9,621 bases of DNA from Methanomethylicus sp964513415 (GTDB lineage Archaea > Thermoproteota > Methanomethylicia > Methanomethylicales > Methanomethylicaceae). Below, piece by piece: positions 1-6,865 of this stretch; the stretch's first letter is position 1; each line of letters begins with the position of its first letter. The notes beneath the pieces are model-generated. The model made no database searches. It was not told the DNA's origin and was given only the letters and a program-made list of their open reading frames with translations. The position numbers were made by a program, and so were the translations under genes. Location of the stretch: the NCBI GenBank assembly GCA_964513415.1, contig CAZEMX010000074.1, forward strand, positions 1 through 9,621. The letters run 5' to 3'.

Positions 1-548
1 GCGACGGCCGGATTGGCCAGGGCTTTGTTTTCCGTCAGGAGTTTAGCCTGAGCGGCTTTTTGATTTACAAGGCCAGGGACCTTGCCCGCAAATTTCTGTT
101 CGGCTTGCGCGAGAGCCTGTTCAACGATCTTAGATGCCGCGACCGTAGATTGTCCGTACACTGCTTGAGCAGTTTGATTCAGGAGAGCTGCCATGGCTTG
201 CACAGCTTCTTCCCCGCCAGCCTGAACTTTTGCAAGAGCCTCTTGGCTGAGAATCTTGGTAAAGTCCACCTTACTTGCAGCTTCCATGATTTTCTTAGGA
301 TCAAGGGGAGCTGGTGCGGAGGCATCTCCTTCTTCAGTTTTGACAGGTTGCCAAAGGTCCTTATGTTGTTCGAGCGGGGATACAGGAGCAGGAGCAGCGG
401 CAGGGGTGGCGGCAGGAACTACGCCATTGCCCGGAGTCCCAGGGTTGGTGGGAGTTCCCTGCAGATTATTGGAAACTGCCGGAGCAGCAGCGGGGGCAGG
501 AGTGGCAGTGCGGCCAAAGAGACCAAAAACTTTTTCCATCGCGGACAT
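1..548 (-). CDS. Scaffold-like head assembly protein, 3' end cut by window edge
   Basis: The frame is open from an ATG at 548 to the left edge, giving 182 visible codons. The ATG follows AAGGA (557-561 on the plus strand) with an 8-base spacer; a second in-frame ATG at 539 is possible. After MSAMEKVFGLFGR comes a low-complexity Pro/Ala/Thr/Gly linker (about residues 14-60), then an alpha-helical Ala/Gln/Lys-rich part with the pattern DFTKILSQEALAKVQAGGEE and a following helix rich in Ala and Gln. Extended acidic-to-neutral helical proteins like this, placed directly after the portal, are typical of phage scaffolding proteins that shape the prohead and usually precede the major capsid gene. 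The assignment rests on position and composition, not on a catalytic motif. It could instead be an internal head or capsid-decorating protein. No protease motif is seen in the visible part. Confidence 0.6.
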   Translation of the reverse strand, partial: MSAMEKVFGLFGRTATPAPAAAPAVSNNLQGTPTNPGTPGNGVVPAATPAAAPAPVSPLEQHKDLWQPVKTEEGDASAPAPLDPKKIMEAASKVDFTKILSQEALAKVQAGGEEAVQAMAALLNQTAQAVYGQSTVAASKIVEQALAQAEQKFAGKVPGLVNQKAAQAKLLTENKALANPAV

Positions 549-560
549 GGTAGGATTCCT

Positions 561-827
561 TTAAATGAGGGAGAGTTGTGGAAGGGCTGCTTCCGAGGTG
601 TTGAGGAGATGCTGGAGAGCATCAATCTGGCCTTGGAGATAAGCAACTTGCTGGGTGAAACCAGCTGGCTCATCTGGATTGAAGACCAGATTAAGTTTCT
701 GCGAGGCTAGGTTTGCAATCTGGTTCTGAATGCAGTAGCCTTGCAGGGAGGTAAGAGCGGAGCCTTGGAAGAGCTCTTGCTCAGACATCTCATAGCGGCA
801 AAACTGAGAGGGTTGGAGAGTTGCCAT
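561..827 (-). CDS. Small helical protein between portal and scaffold
   Basis: This 88-residue protein starts at an ATG that shares one base with the portal stop codon (TAATG, 825-829), so it is probably translated by ribosomes finishing the portal; AGGA also lies just upstream inside the portal gene. Its TAA stop lies against the Shine-Dalgarno of the scaffold-like gene. The sequence is mostly helical and rich in Gln, Leu and Ala, with a C-terminal stretch (about residues 57-80, TQQVAYLQGQIDALQHLL) that could form a short coiled coil. There is no signal peptide, membrane segment or catalytic motif. Its fixed place between portal and scaffold suggests a minor virion or head-assembly role, but I do not recognise the family. 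Confidence 0.8.
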   Translation of the reverse strand: MATLQPSQFCRYEMSEQELFQGSALTSLQGYCIQNQIANLASQKLNLVFNPDEPAGFTQQVAYLQGQIDALQHLLNTSEAALPQLSLI

Positions 828-2800
828 TATTGAGTTCCTGGTTGACGGGCAGCAGGATCCTGAGTTGCCGGATCGTAGCCAAACTGTTCTGGGAGAGGTG
901 CAGGAGTCTGGAAGGGAGTTCCTTTCTGGAGAGCCATCTGGGCCAGCATAACCCAGTTGTTGTAGGCCTGTTCATAAGTAAGCTGCTGAGGAGACTTTTC
1001 GAAAGGTGCGAGATCCACATTCTCTGTCTTCATGATGTAGGAGAACATGGGGCCGATGTTGTAGGCATTCGAGAGAGACTGAGAGGATGCGATAGCTTGC
1101 ATGGCAACCTTCAGAGTATCTGTGCTCATCACTTTCTCATCGGGCAACAGGCCATCAGTCACCTTGAAGTTCATGACAGCCTGCCGCAGGGCCAGAGGAT
1201 CCACATCTACCTGAGTTTGCTGGGAAGCAGAATAGTAGGTGCCAGCCTGCTGGAACTGCAGAACGTTGAGCTTCAGGATCTCCTTCAAGGGAGTAAAGAC
1301 TTGAGCCTCCAGGAGCAGGGCAGTTGCCTGATCATTGGAAGTTGCATTGGACATGACAGTATCCCACTGTCCATCAGTCTTATTGCCCTTGACAAACTGG
1401 CCTTGGCGAGCCTGATTCTGGCCTAGAAGAATGTTCCCAAACTGAACAACTGCCTGAATCTCTTGCATTGCGAGACCGGCTTGATCATCTCGGAAGGGGA
1501 AAGGAAACACCGCCTCTCCCACAGGCTTACCGTATGCAGAGGGCCGCACAGGAATCTTAGCTGCAGGATTAGAAGAATTGATGTGAGCTTCCGAGATGCG
1601 AGAAGGATCATAGAGGACTCGGTCAGTTGCGGCTCTGCGACGAGAAGCCATCACAGAATTCATGAGGCCCGAAGCAACATCCTGGAAAGGCTGTGCATCT
1701 TTGGCCAGAGACTTGGTCTGATAGCCTAGGCCATCTTCGTAAGGCTGGGCGAAAAGGACAGGGAGTTTCTCGTGGGCATTGGTTTGCCGCTCGATGTAGA
1801 TAGGGATGGAGTGATTGACCCAAATGATTTTCCAGACTTGCGGGGTCTTAGGAGAGGGGGCCTTGATGTCAAAGTCCACAGGCATGATACGAACATACTC
1901 CGTGGATACCTCGTAGACATTTTTGTAGTTAACTTCCACTCCGCCCATGCTACGAGTCTTGAGGCCAGCCCAGCCATCCCAATCATCTCCCACCCGATCC
2001 TGGACAATGAAGCCAGAATCTGGGTTGAGATGAGGCATGAAATAAGTGTAGTTCGGCGAGCCCTCACTGGCAGAGTTGAAGGCAGCCGGAATGTTCTCGA
2101 TGAGTTTCCCGAAAATATCCAGCTTGCCAATGAAAGCTGTGAGTGCCGTACGACTCATGAGCTGGGTGTGGCCAGCGAACTCTCCTGCCGAGGGGATGTC
2201 AAAGGGCAGACAGCGAGAATCGAAGTAGGTGTTATAGAGGTCCCAGGACTTCAGGACATTGCCCTGCCAGATGATCTGCTTGGGGCGGCCTTGCCCGGTA
2301 GATGCGTCAGCGATGTTAGTTTCGATGGCGGCTGTAGCGATCTTGTCCCAGGAGACTTCCAGAGGGGCCAGATTGTAGCGGAAGGCACGGCGCAGAAAGA
2401 GCAGGAGTTCCCGGCTCCAGCCGGCACGAATAGAGTTTTCCTCGATGACAGCCTGAAACTGCTTGGCTTCATTGATGTACTGCGGAGAGGAAATGACTCC
2501 AAAGAGAGGATAGTCCTGGAGGAAAACTGCGGCCTGGTAATTTACTGCTGCATCAATCTGCGGACGAATGACGGGAACAGTGATGTTCTGGAGCTTATCC
2601 TTGTCCCCGTAGGAGTTAGCCTGCCTGGCGCGCTGATGCTCGGAACTCCTGTCGTCCTCCCGGAGATAGGCTTTATCAATAGCCTCTAGATAGCTGCGCA
2701 GGGTGGAGGCCTTATCCAGAGCACGGAGAGCGTACTTATGGAACTCCTTCAAGCCTTCCTGAGACTTCTTGGAGACGGGAAACGGTTGTGTAATAGCCAT
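827..2800 (-). CDS. Phage portal (head-tail connector) protein
   Basis: The 657-residue product has the size and texture of a phage portal, the dodecameric ring at one head vertex through which DNA is packaged and ejected and to which the tail attaches. Visible portal-like traits are the long charged N-terminal helices (residues 1-60), the segment VPVIRPQIDAAVNYQAAVFL (about 75-94), the LLLFLRRAFRYNLAPLEVSWD region (about 132-152), a central Tyr/Trp-rich mixed part, an Arg-rich segment MASRRRAATDRVLYDP near residue 390, and GNILLGQNQARQGQFVKGNKT near 460. The C-terminal 35 residues are Gln/Pro/Ala-rich and likely disordered. The start has AAGGA eight bases upstream, and this Shine-Dalgarno overlaps the TAA of the large terminase gene (TAAGGA), so the two are tightly linked. 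The length exceeds the T7-type portal (about 536 aa) and falls short of the P22 type (about 725 aa). The call rests on position after the terminase and general similarity. Confidence 0.85.
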   Translation of the reverse strand: MAITQPFPVSKKSQEGLKEFHKYALRALDKASTLRSYLEAIDKAYLREDDRSSEHQRARQANSYGDKDKLQNITVPVIRPQIDAAVNYQAAVFLQDYPLFGVISSPQYINEAKQFQAVIEENSIRAGWSRELLLFLRRAFRYNLAPLEVSWDKIATAAIETNIADASTGQGRPKQIIWQGNVLKSWDLYNTYFDSRCLPFDIPSAGEFAGHTQLMSRTALTAFIGKLDIFGKLIENIPAAFNSASEGSPNYTYFMPHLNPDSGFIVQDRVGDDWDGWAGLKTRSMGGVEVNYKNVYEVSTEYVRIMPVDFDIKAPSPKTPQVWKIIWVNHSIPIYIERQTNAHEKLPVLFAQPYEDGLGYQTKSLAKDAQPFQDVASGLMNSVMASRRRAATDRVLYDPSRISEAHINSSNPAAKIPVRPSAYGKPVGEAVFPFPFRDDQAGLAMQEIQAVVQFGNILLGQNQARQGQFVKGNKTDGQWDTVMSNATSNDQATALLLEAQVFTPLKEILKLNVLQFQQAGTYYSASQQTQVDVDPLALRQAVMNFKVTDGLLPDEKVMSTDTLKVAMQAIASSQSLSNAYNIGPMFSYIMKTENVDLAPFEKSPQQLTYEQAYNNWVMLAQMALQKGTPFQTPAPLPEQFGYDPATQDPAARQPGTQ

Positions 2801-2809
2801 TGGGTTTCC

Positions 2810-4351
2810 TTAGAAAGGAGAGTTTTCGAGGGCTTCTCGGACTGGAAGAGCGGAGAATTCCTGCTGCTCCAGCGTTAGGGAGGACAGGATGTACTCTCCG
2901 TAGAGCTCTAGAACTCTAGGAGCATAGCAGAGCAAGTCCAAGATACCATCTACGTTGTTAGTTTTGAGCGCATTGAACGGTACGATCTGGGCGCAAACCT
3001 GGGAACGAGCTTCTGAATGGAGGATGATCTCTCCTGCCAGTAGTTGCTTGAACATGGTAAGGATGCGGGAGTTCTTGGATTGGGAGCCGGAGTAGATATC
3101 CACTACTTGGATACCTACAATGCCCCACTGAGTTAGATATTGCTGAATGATCCAGCCCAGAACATACTGGTAGGCATTGGATTCCACCACAATGAGACGG
3201 CAGTTATTCTTGAGTGCCATCTTAATAGCAGTCTCTGCTGTGGCACCAGGGGATAGACGGCCTTCTACAATATGGCGCGCCAAGGGCTTGGCATCATACA
3301 CCTCGAAATATCCCACCGAGACAGCATCTGCGTTGGCCTTGTCAGTAGCAGGATCAATGATGATGAAGTTGCCTTGGTGCAGATCCTCAGGAGTTATCTC
3401 GCACTGAGGAATCTTATTGATGTCAATGAAGCTGTTGACTGAGGCATTCTCATCATTGAGGACCTCGGCGTGGAAAATCTCTCCTCGCCCCATGGCCATA
3501 TCATTCTCATACTCTGTGAGGAGCTGAGAGATAGGCTGAAGGTCCTCCCAGAGAGAAGTCCCATCTGCCAGGATGCCCCCAGCAATGAATTTGTACCAGG
3601 TGGGATTGCGTTTGAGCTTACGGAGGATGGAGTGCGGAGTGGGGTACATGTTTGCAATGAAGATAAAGAGACAGCCCTCCGGACTCTTTGCCTTCATCGC
3701 AGTACCAATCATCCAGGTCTCCAGTTTTGTGGAAACTTCCTGGGAATCTGCATCTTCTCGGGTTTGGATGTCATCAAAGATCATGACATCTGGACGGATG
3801 TTGTTTCTTGTGATGCCTCGAATGTCAGACTGAGCGCCCGCCCCCATGAGGAGGATCTTCCTGCCCCGGAAACCGAATTCTTTGATGTCCTGCCGATCTA
3901 CTGTGAGCCCGAGGCGCCAATCTCCGAAGACTTTCTTAATGTTCGGTTCATCTAGCATGGACTGAATGTCGGCCAGGATGTTATTGGCCTTGGTCTGCGT
4001 CCCGCAAATGATCAGGATAAAGGATTTCTTGGTGAAAAGGACACAGTAGAGGACGAAAATCTTGATCAGCATAGTCTTGCCAAAGCCGCGAGGCAGGCCA
4101 ATGGCAAGCTGAGAGAAATCTCTGGCCCTGTGTACGTAGGAAAGCAGCCAATCCCAGATAGCCTTGAAGACTGGAGGGAAGAGGTACTTAAAAACGACAG
4201 GCATAGCAAGAGCAGCCAAGAAATCCAGGCTGTTTTTCGACAGGTCCTGAACTTCTTGGCTGTTAAAGGAGGTCTCTTGCAGAGATTCTGGCTCCTGCTC
4301 CTGCGGAGGGGAGTCGTCTAGCTCTAATTTCTGGAGGAGAGTCTGCTTCAT
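2810..4351 (-). CDS. terL: Terminase large subunit (packaging ATPase and nuclease)
   Basis: This 513-residue protein has the full two-domain layout of a phage large terminase, the motor that cuts concatemeric DNA and pumps it into the prohead. The N-terminal ATPase shows a Walker A-type loop GLPRGFGKT (85-93, Lys92), a Walker B strand VMIFDD (189-194) and a coupling motif around FIANMYP (231-237). The C-terminal RNase H-like nuclease shows the acidic triad: IIDPATD (Asp333), VVESNAY (Glu390) and NVDGILDLL (Asp468/Asp472). All key residues appear present, so it should be active. The first 45 residues are polar and Gln/Glu-rich, probably disordered. The ATG overlaps the stop of the 52-aa upstream ORF by four bases (ATGA), and there is no Shine-Dalgarno: the bases before it are almost all pyrimidines. 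Translation is therefore likely coupled to the upstream ORF. Confidence 0.96.
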   Translation of the reverse strand: MKQTLLQKLELDDSPPQEQEPESLQETSFNSQEVQDLSKNSLDFLAALAMPVVFKYLFPPVFKAIWDWLLSYVHRARDFSQLAIGLPRGFGKTMLIKIFVLYCVLFTKKSFILIICGTQTKANNILADIQSMLDEPNIKKVFGDWRLGLTVDRQDIKEFGFRGRKILLMGAGAQSDIRGITRNNIRPDVMIFDDIQTREDADSQEVSTKLETWMIGTAMKAKSPEGCLFIFIANMYPTPHSILRKLKRNPTWYKFIAGGILADGTSLWEDLQPISQLLTEYENDMAMGRGEIFHAEVLNDENASVNSFIDINKIPQCEITPEDLHQGNFIIIDPATDKANADAVSVGYFEVYDAKPLARHIVEGRLSPGATAETAIKMALKNNCRLIVVESNAYQYVLGWIIQQYLTQWGIVGIQVVDIYSGSQSKNSRILTMFKQLLAGEIILHSEARSQVCAQIVPFNALKTNNVDGILDLLCYAPRVLELYGEYILSSLTLEQQEFSALPVREALENSPF

Positions 4352-4506
4352 CGGGAGGAGGAAGAAACTACCTTCCGTGCCAGATAGAGTTGGATGGCCA
4401 AGAGCTGGTCTTTAGCACGATCCTTGTGGGTTTGCGTGCTTTTGTTGGCCGGAGGGAAGATGTTAGCCGGCAAGGGCGGCAGTTGCAGCGGGGGACGGGA
4501 GCACAT
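4348..4506 (-). CDS. 52-aa basic ORF overlapping small terminase end and coupled to terL
   Basis: The ATG at 4506-4504 follows a near-perfect Shine-Dalgarno AAAGGAG (4514-4520) with a 7-base spacer. The ORF starts inside the last 44 bases of the small terminase gene, in another frame, and stops by ATGA overlap with the large terminase start. The same frame is open to an ATG at 4605, but that start lacks a good ribosome site. The product has a Pro-rich N-terminus (residues 5-19, PPLQLPPLPANIFPP) and a basic helical C-terminal half (KDRAKDQLLAIQLYLARK), ending in four Ser and an Arg. I do not recognise it. It may mainly serve to load ribosomes onto terL, which has no Shine-Dalgarno of its own, or it may be a small packaging accessory. 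The strong ribosome site and exact coupling are the case for it being real; no homology is known to me. Confidence 0.65.
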   Translation of the reverse strand: MCSRPPLQLPPLPANIFPPANKSTQTHKDRAKDQLLAIQLYLARKVVSSSSR

Positions 4507-5005
4507 TCTGATTCTCCTTTCGTTTCTTGAGCATGTCTTGCAGATGGGATGATTGTGCAGTAATGAGTGTTTGCTGTCCAGCCTCAAGAACCTGGCGATT
4601 CCCATCCAGTTTGAACTGATTAACTACTGTGACTGGCATGGTAAGAGAGACTACGGTCTGTTGCTGAGTGATCTGATCTGGTGCGGAGGCGCCTCGACGC
4701 TTCGCTGCATTGATAACTTGGATGGCCCGCAGGATTTCCATGGGCTTATGCATGAATCCCAGGCAGTTTTCCAGCTTTTTAAGCAGCTTATCTTCCATCG
4801 TATCATAGGCATCATCTCGCTGATTGTGCTTCTGAAGATTGTGGAAGCGCTTCTCTGCCACCTGAGCAGAGAATTCTGGGTCAGAGAGGAGCTGGGAGAT
4901 GCGGGAGACTGAGAGGCCTACTGCTGAGGCAGTCTGCTCCGGACCAATGCCTTGCCCTAGGAGTTCCAGGGCCCGGGATTCCTGAGAGGTGATGGCTTGG
5001 GTCAT
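4463..5005 (-). CDS. terS: Small-terminase-like DNA-binding protein
   Basis: This 180-residue protein sits upstream of the large terminase, as small terminases usually do. Residues 11-45 form a helix-turn-helix (ALELLGQGIGPEQTASAVGL then SVSRISQLLSDPEF), fitting recognition of the packaging site. A charged helical middle part (about 46-105, including DKLLKKLENCLGFMHKPMEI) could be the oligomerisation core. A predicted beta segment VVSLTMPVTVVNQFKLD (about 118-134) is followed by a short helix, and the Ala-rich tail may contact the large subunit. The role would be to bind phage DNA at the start site and stimulate the large subunit's ATPase. The ATG overlaps the stop of the 387-aa gene (ATGA), with AAGG seven bases before it. 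The name depends on context and the HTH; another HTH regulator is possible but unlikely here. Confidence 0.75.
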   Translation of the reverse strand: MTQAITSQESRALELLGQGIGPEQTASAVGLSVSRISQLLSDPEFSAQVAEKRFHNLQKHNQRDDAYDTMEDKLLKKLENCLGFMHKPMEILRAIQVINAAKRRGASAPDQITQQQTVVSLTMPVTVVNQFKLDGNRQVLEAGQQTLITAQSSHLQDMLKKRKENQNVLPSPAATAALAG

Positions 5006-6165
5006 TTTGTGGCCTTGCTTTCTGCGATATGCCGGATGATGGCCTGGATTACAGGATCCTGGTCTACTTTGGGCAGGGGACCTGCCGGATTAAGGAGCTT
5101 GTCCGGAGTTATTCCGAACCTGCCTAGCTCTGATTCCATCATATTTGGGGGAAACATCTTTGCAAAAACAGGATCAGCAGAAGTCTCGAACATGTTTTGC
5201 ACCAATCTTGCTTCTGCTTCCCCTGCCAGGGAAAGATAGTTTCTGCTAGCAGAGCTTCTTGCTCCGTCCAGTAGGTCTATCCAATCATTCAGGGACTCTC
5301 CTCTAGGCACAGCATCCTTAGCGGAGATTATACCTTCCCGGACTTTTTTGTGAAGCTCCGTTCTGAGACCTAAGATGGTGCTGGCAGCTTCGTCAAAGGC
5401 TGGCTTATTTGCATAGAACATGCCTGTGTTTCCTCCAAAGGGAAGATCAAACAGGTCCTGAACTCCATGCTGTACTTCGTGGAGAAGGATGGACTGGAAT
5501 TCCTTTGGGGTGTTTGTGGCACCCATGCGAATGAGTTTCTCGGAGTCGTTGTATTCCGCTGATCGGAATCCCCCGAACATGTTTCGAACTTCGATATTGT
5601 CTAGATCAGGGACTCGATTGAAAAGTTCCGGGTGATCCAGAAGATCTGAGAGCTTAGGCTTAGCATTCAAGGCCAGAAATAGCATCGCGGTCGGACCATC
5701 CGTAGGGATCTGAGACTGAGTTATGCTCAGAGTCTCCGTGCGAAGCCTGGAGTTTGCATCCGAAATAACTGACATGAGATCTTTGCTAGCAGGATTCTTG
5801 TAGATTCCTGTATCTGCAAAAACTTCCGCCGGATCAGCACCTTTCTTGAGGGCGCGCTGGGCTTTCAGGATTGTGTTGGCATCTTTAGTTACGATGGCAG
5901 GGACTAGGATGGCCAAAGACTTAGCGGCCGCCGTAGGATTGATGGAAGATCCTGCCATCTCTATTGCATCTGAGATGATGCCTCCACCCTCGATTCCGAA
6001 CTTTTCGTTCAGCCAGGCAGATCCGCCCACGGGTTTCTCGGCGACTCCGGAAAGACCTTTGCCTGAGAGAACTCCCAGGACCAGGTTGGAGAGATCCACC
6101 GGCCCTCCTGCAATGGCGGTGGGGATCTTTTGGAGGCCGGAGAGAAGCTGCTGTATTGCATCCAT
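5002..6165 (-). CDS. HEVQH metallopeptidase-like protein (LPD23-like domain), first gene of late block
   Basis: The 387-residue product carries an HExxH motif, LLHEVQHGVQDLF (His229, Glu230, His233), and a later YLSLAGEAEARLVQ (310-323) whose Glu could be the third metal ligand. Further familiar pieces are DPAEVFADTGIY (111-122), LSDLLDHPELFNRVPDLDNIEV (172-193) and, near the N-terminus, GPVDLSNLVLG and KPVGGSAWLNEKFGI. From memory this order matches the large polyvalent protein-associated metallopeptidase-like domain (LPD23 type), normally embedded in phage or plasmid proteins of thousands of residues; here it stands alone. No signal peptide or clear membrane helix is seen. Proteolysis is inferred, not shown. 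An in-frame TAA lies four codons before the ATG, fixing the start, yet there is no Shine-Dalgarno: the leader is pyrimidine-rich. As first gene of the packaging block it could act in head maturation, be an ejected protein, or modify a host target. Confidence 0.75.
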   Translation of the reverse strand: MDAIQQLLSGLQKIPTAIAGGPVDLSNLVLGVLSGKGLSGVAEKPVGGSAWLNEKFGIEGGGIISDAIEMAGSSINPTAAAKSLAILVPAIVTKDANTILKAQRALKKGADPAEVFADTGIYKNPASKDLMSVISDANSRLRTETLSITQSQIPTDGPTAMLFLALNAKPKLSDLLDHPELFNRVPDLDNIEVRNMFGGFRSAEYNDSEKLIRMGATNTPKEFQSILLHEVQHGVQDLFDLPFGGNTGMFYANKPAFDEAASTILGLRTELHKKVREGIISAKDAVPRGESLNDWIDLLDGARSSASRNYLSLAGEAEARLVQNMFETSADPVFAKMFPPNMMESELGRFGITPDKLLNPAGPLPKVDQDPVIQAIIRHIAESKATK

Positions 6166-6182
6166 GAGGAAGGATTATGCGA

Positions 6183-6208
6183 GGGGAGGGATTCTGGGGG
6201 GAGGAGGG
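6183..6208 (+). repeat. G-rich direct repeat with quadruplex potential
   Basis: The plus strand has G-runs at 6183-6186, 6188-6190, 6196-6201 and 6206-6208, separated by 1, 5 and 4 bases, and a fifth run at 6217-6221. This meets the usual intramolecular G-quadruplex pattern. It contains an 11-base direct repeat GAGGGATTCTG (6186-6196 and 6204-6214). It lies 18 bases upstream of the late operon's first codon and on the template strand of that operon, so a fold would stand in the path of leftward transcription; the matching transcript is C-rich. Confidence 0.4.
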
Positions 6209-6310
6209 ATTCTGCTGGGGGATGGAAACCGGAAAAAATTTAGGAAAATATTGGGGTTTCTATAGGATCGCCAGCCTGCCCCAGCTCAAAAAAGCCCAGA
6301 CCCCCCGGGG

Positions 6311-6337
6311 TTGAATGAGAATGATTCTCACTATCAT
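6311..6337 (+). promoter_or_regulatory. Candidate rightward promoter with embedded Fur-like box
   Basis: TTGAAT (6311-6316, 4 of 6 matches to the -35 consensus) and TATCAT (6332-6337, 5 of 6 to the -10) flank a 15-base spacer. That spacer is shorter than the usual 16-18, so strength is doubtful. The Fur-like palindrome at 6316-6330 fills the spacer, the classic layout for repression by promoter occlusion. The start of transcription would be near 6344, giving an untranslated leader of about 130 bases before the first early gene. Confidence 0.4.
6316..6330. promoter_or_regulatory. Fur-box-like 7-1-7 palindrome
   Basis: TGAGAATGATTCTCA is a perfect 7-base inverted repeat around one central base. 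It matches the known Fur 7-1-7 consensus TGATAATNATTATCA except at two symmetric positions, and the GAGAATNATTCTC variant is, to my knowledge, common in proteobacterial Fur sites. Fur is the iron-responsive repressor of the host. Binding is inferred only; a phage repressor with a similar palindrome is the main alternative. Confidence 0.45.
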
Positions 6338-6384
6338 GTAGGTTTGCGGGTAGGTGGCGGCCAGAATGTTACAAAGGATTACAA

Positions 6385-6399
6385 TTTGTGGCACACAAA
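6385..6399. promoter_or_regulatory. 15-base palindrome, possible operator
   Basis: TTTGTGGCACACAAA has 6-base inverted arms (TTTGTG/CACAAA) around GCA. It lies about 80 bases upstream of the first early gene and just upstream of a TAGGAT -10-like element at 6415-6420, covering where its -35 would be. Two TTACAA copies (6369-6374 and 6379-6384) sit directly to its left. A dimeric HTH repressor or activator site is plausible; no regulator gene is present in the window. Confidence 0.3.
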
Positions 6400-6476
6400 C
6401 AACGATTTTTGGTGTAGGATATGGGTTCTGTTGGGTTAGTTAGTAGTTAGGTTTCTAGTTTCTCTAAGGAGTCCTC

Positions 6477-6659
6477 ATGGTCCGCATCCTGTTTGGTCAT
6501 ACTGTTTGGGTCATTTTGGCCCCCTTTAGTTTTAGCGAAACTGAGGCGGGAAACTGGGCCAGTATCCGTCGATTTCCTGATGGCGTCAGGGCAGTCCCTT
6601 TTGCATACTATGAGGAAGCAAAAGCCACTGAGTTGTTTGAGCTTTTTTCTCGTAACTGA
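6477..6659 (+). CDS. Small early protein, 60 aa, unknown
   Basis: This is the first gene of the rightward block. It has a strong Shine-Dalgarno TAAGGAG (6465-6471) five bases before the ATG, the best ribosome site on this strand. The product begins with a hydrophobic stretch, MVRILFGHTVWVILAPFSF, that could be a beta strand pair or a short membrane-seeking segment, followed by a polar part and a helical tail AYYEEAKATELFELFSRN. It has no catalytic motif and I do not recognise the family. An overlapping ORF of the same length in another frame (6493-6675) lacks a good ribosome site and is not called. By position it is probably expressed early, under the control region that carries the Fur-like palindrome. 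Confidence 0.7.
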   Translation: MVRILFGHTVWVILAPFSFSETEAGNWASIRRFPDGVRAVPFAYYEEAKATELFELFSRN

Positions 6660-6671
6660 AAGGCGGATAGT

Positions 6672-6854
6672 ATGAGCGGCAAAGGTAACGTCAGGTTTTC
6701 GGAGTTGTTTCGGAGCACTGCTCAGGAGCATGGCATCGAATTCTGTTTTCAATACTATGTGCAGCAGAAGCACATGGCGTATTGGGAGTTCAGGTTCTGG
6801 GCGGCTAGTCTAGGGTTTGACGAGGACGGTTATTACACTTGGTTGAGCCTCTGA
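6672..6854 (+). CDS. Small early protein, 60 aa, unknown
   Basis: The ATG lies 12 bases after the stop of the previous gene, with AAAGG (6659-6663) eight bases upstream, so the two are likely co-transcribed. The product is rich in aromatic residues (FCFQYYVQQKHMAYWEFRFW, residues 25-44) and ends in a short acidic segment, FDEDGYYTWLSL. The ratio of aromatics, with little Ala or Gly, points to a compact small domain. There is no signal peptide, transmembrane segment or known motif. Small orphan proteins of this kind in phage early regions often bind host proteins; that is a general expectation, not something seen here. A hairpin follows 11 bases after the stop. Confidence 0.6.
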   Translation: MSGKGNVRFSELFRSTAQEHGIEFCFQYYVQQKHMAYWEFRFWAASLGFDEDGYYTWLSL

Positions 6855-6865
6855 TTCTATCCGCC

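Larger units (their letters stand above)
6166..6476. promoter_or_regulatory. Divergent control region between late and early blocks
   Basis: No credible gene lies in these 311 bases, which separate the leftward head/packaging operon from the rightward small genes, so promoters for both are expected here. For the leftward operon the best pair I see on the minus strand is TTGAGC (6284-6289) and TATAGA (6259-6264), with a long 19-base spacer; this is weak. For the rightward genes there is a candidate at 6311-6337 (separate entry) and a TAGGAT (6415-6420) resembling a -10 without a good -35. A short TTAG-repeat stretch (6436-6450) lies in the likely early leader. Confidence 0.6.

Noticed and set aside
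60..710. 216-codon plus-strand frame
   Set aside because: It is antisense to the scaffold-like and 88-aa genes, with a low-complexity Arg/Ser/Gly-rich product and no ribosome site.
1772..2689. 305-codon open frame on the plus strand
   Set aside because: It lies fully antisense to the portal gene, has no ribosome site, and its product shows no coherent domain; it is a by-product of portal codon use.
6436..6450. Telomere-like TTAG repeats
   Set aside because: Only three or four imperfect units; within what a short T/G-rich leader would give by chance.
6447..6773. 108-codon minus-strand frame
   Set aside because: It covers the early gene ribosome site and two small plus genes; it lacks its own ribosome site and a convincing protein texture.
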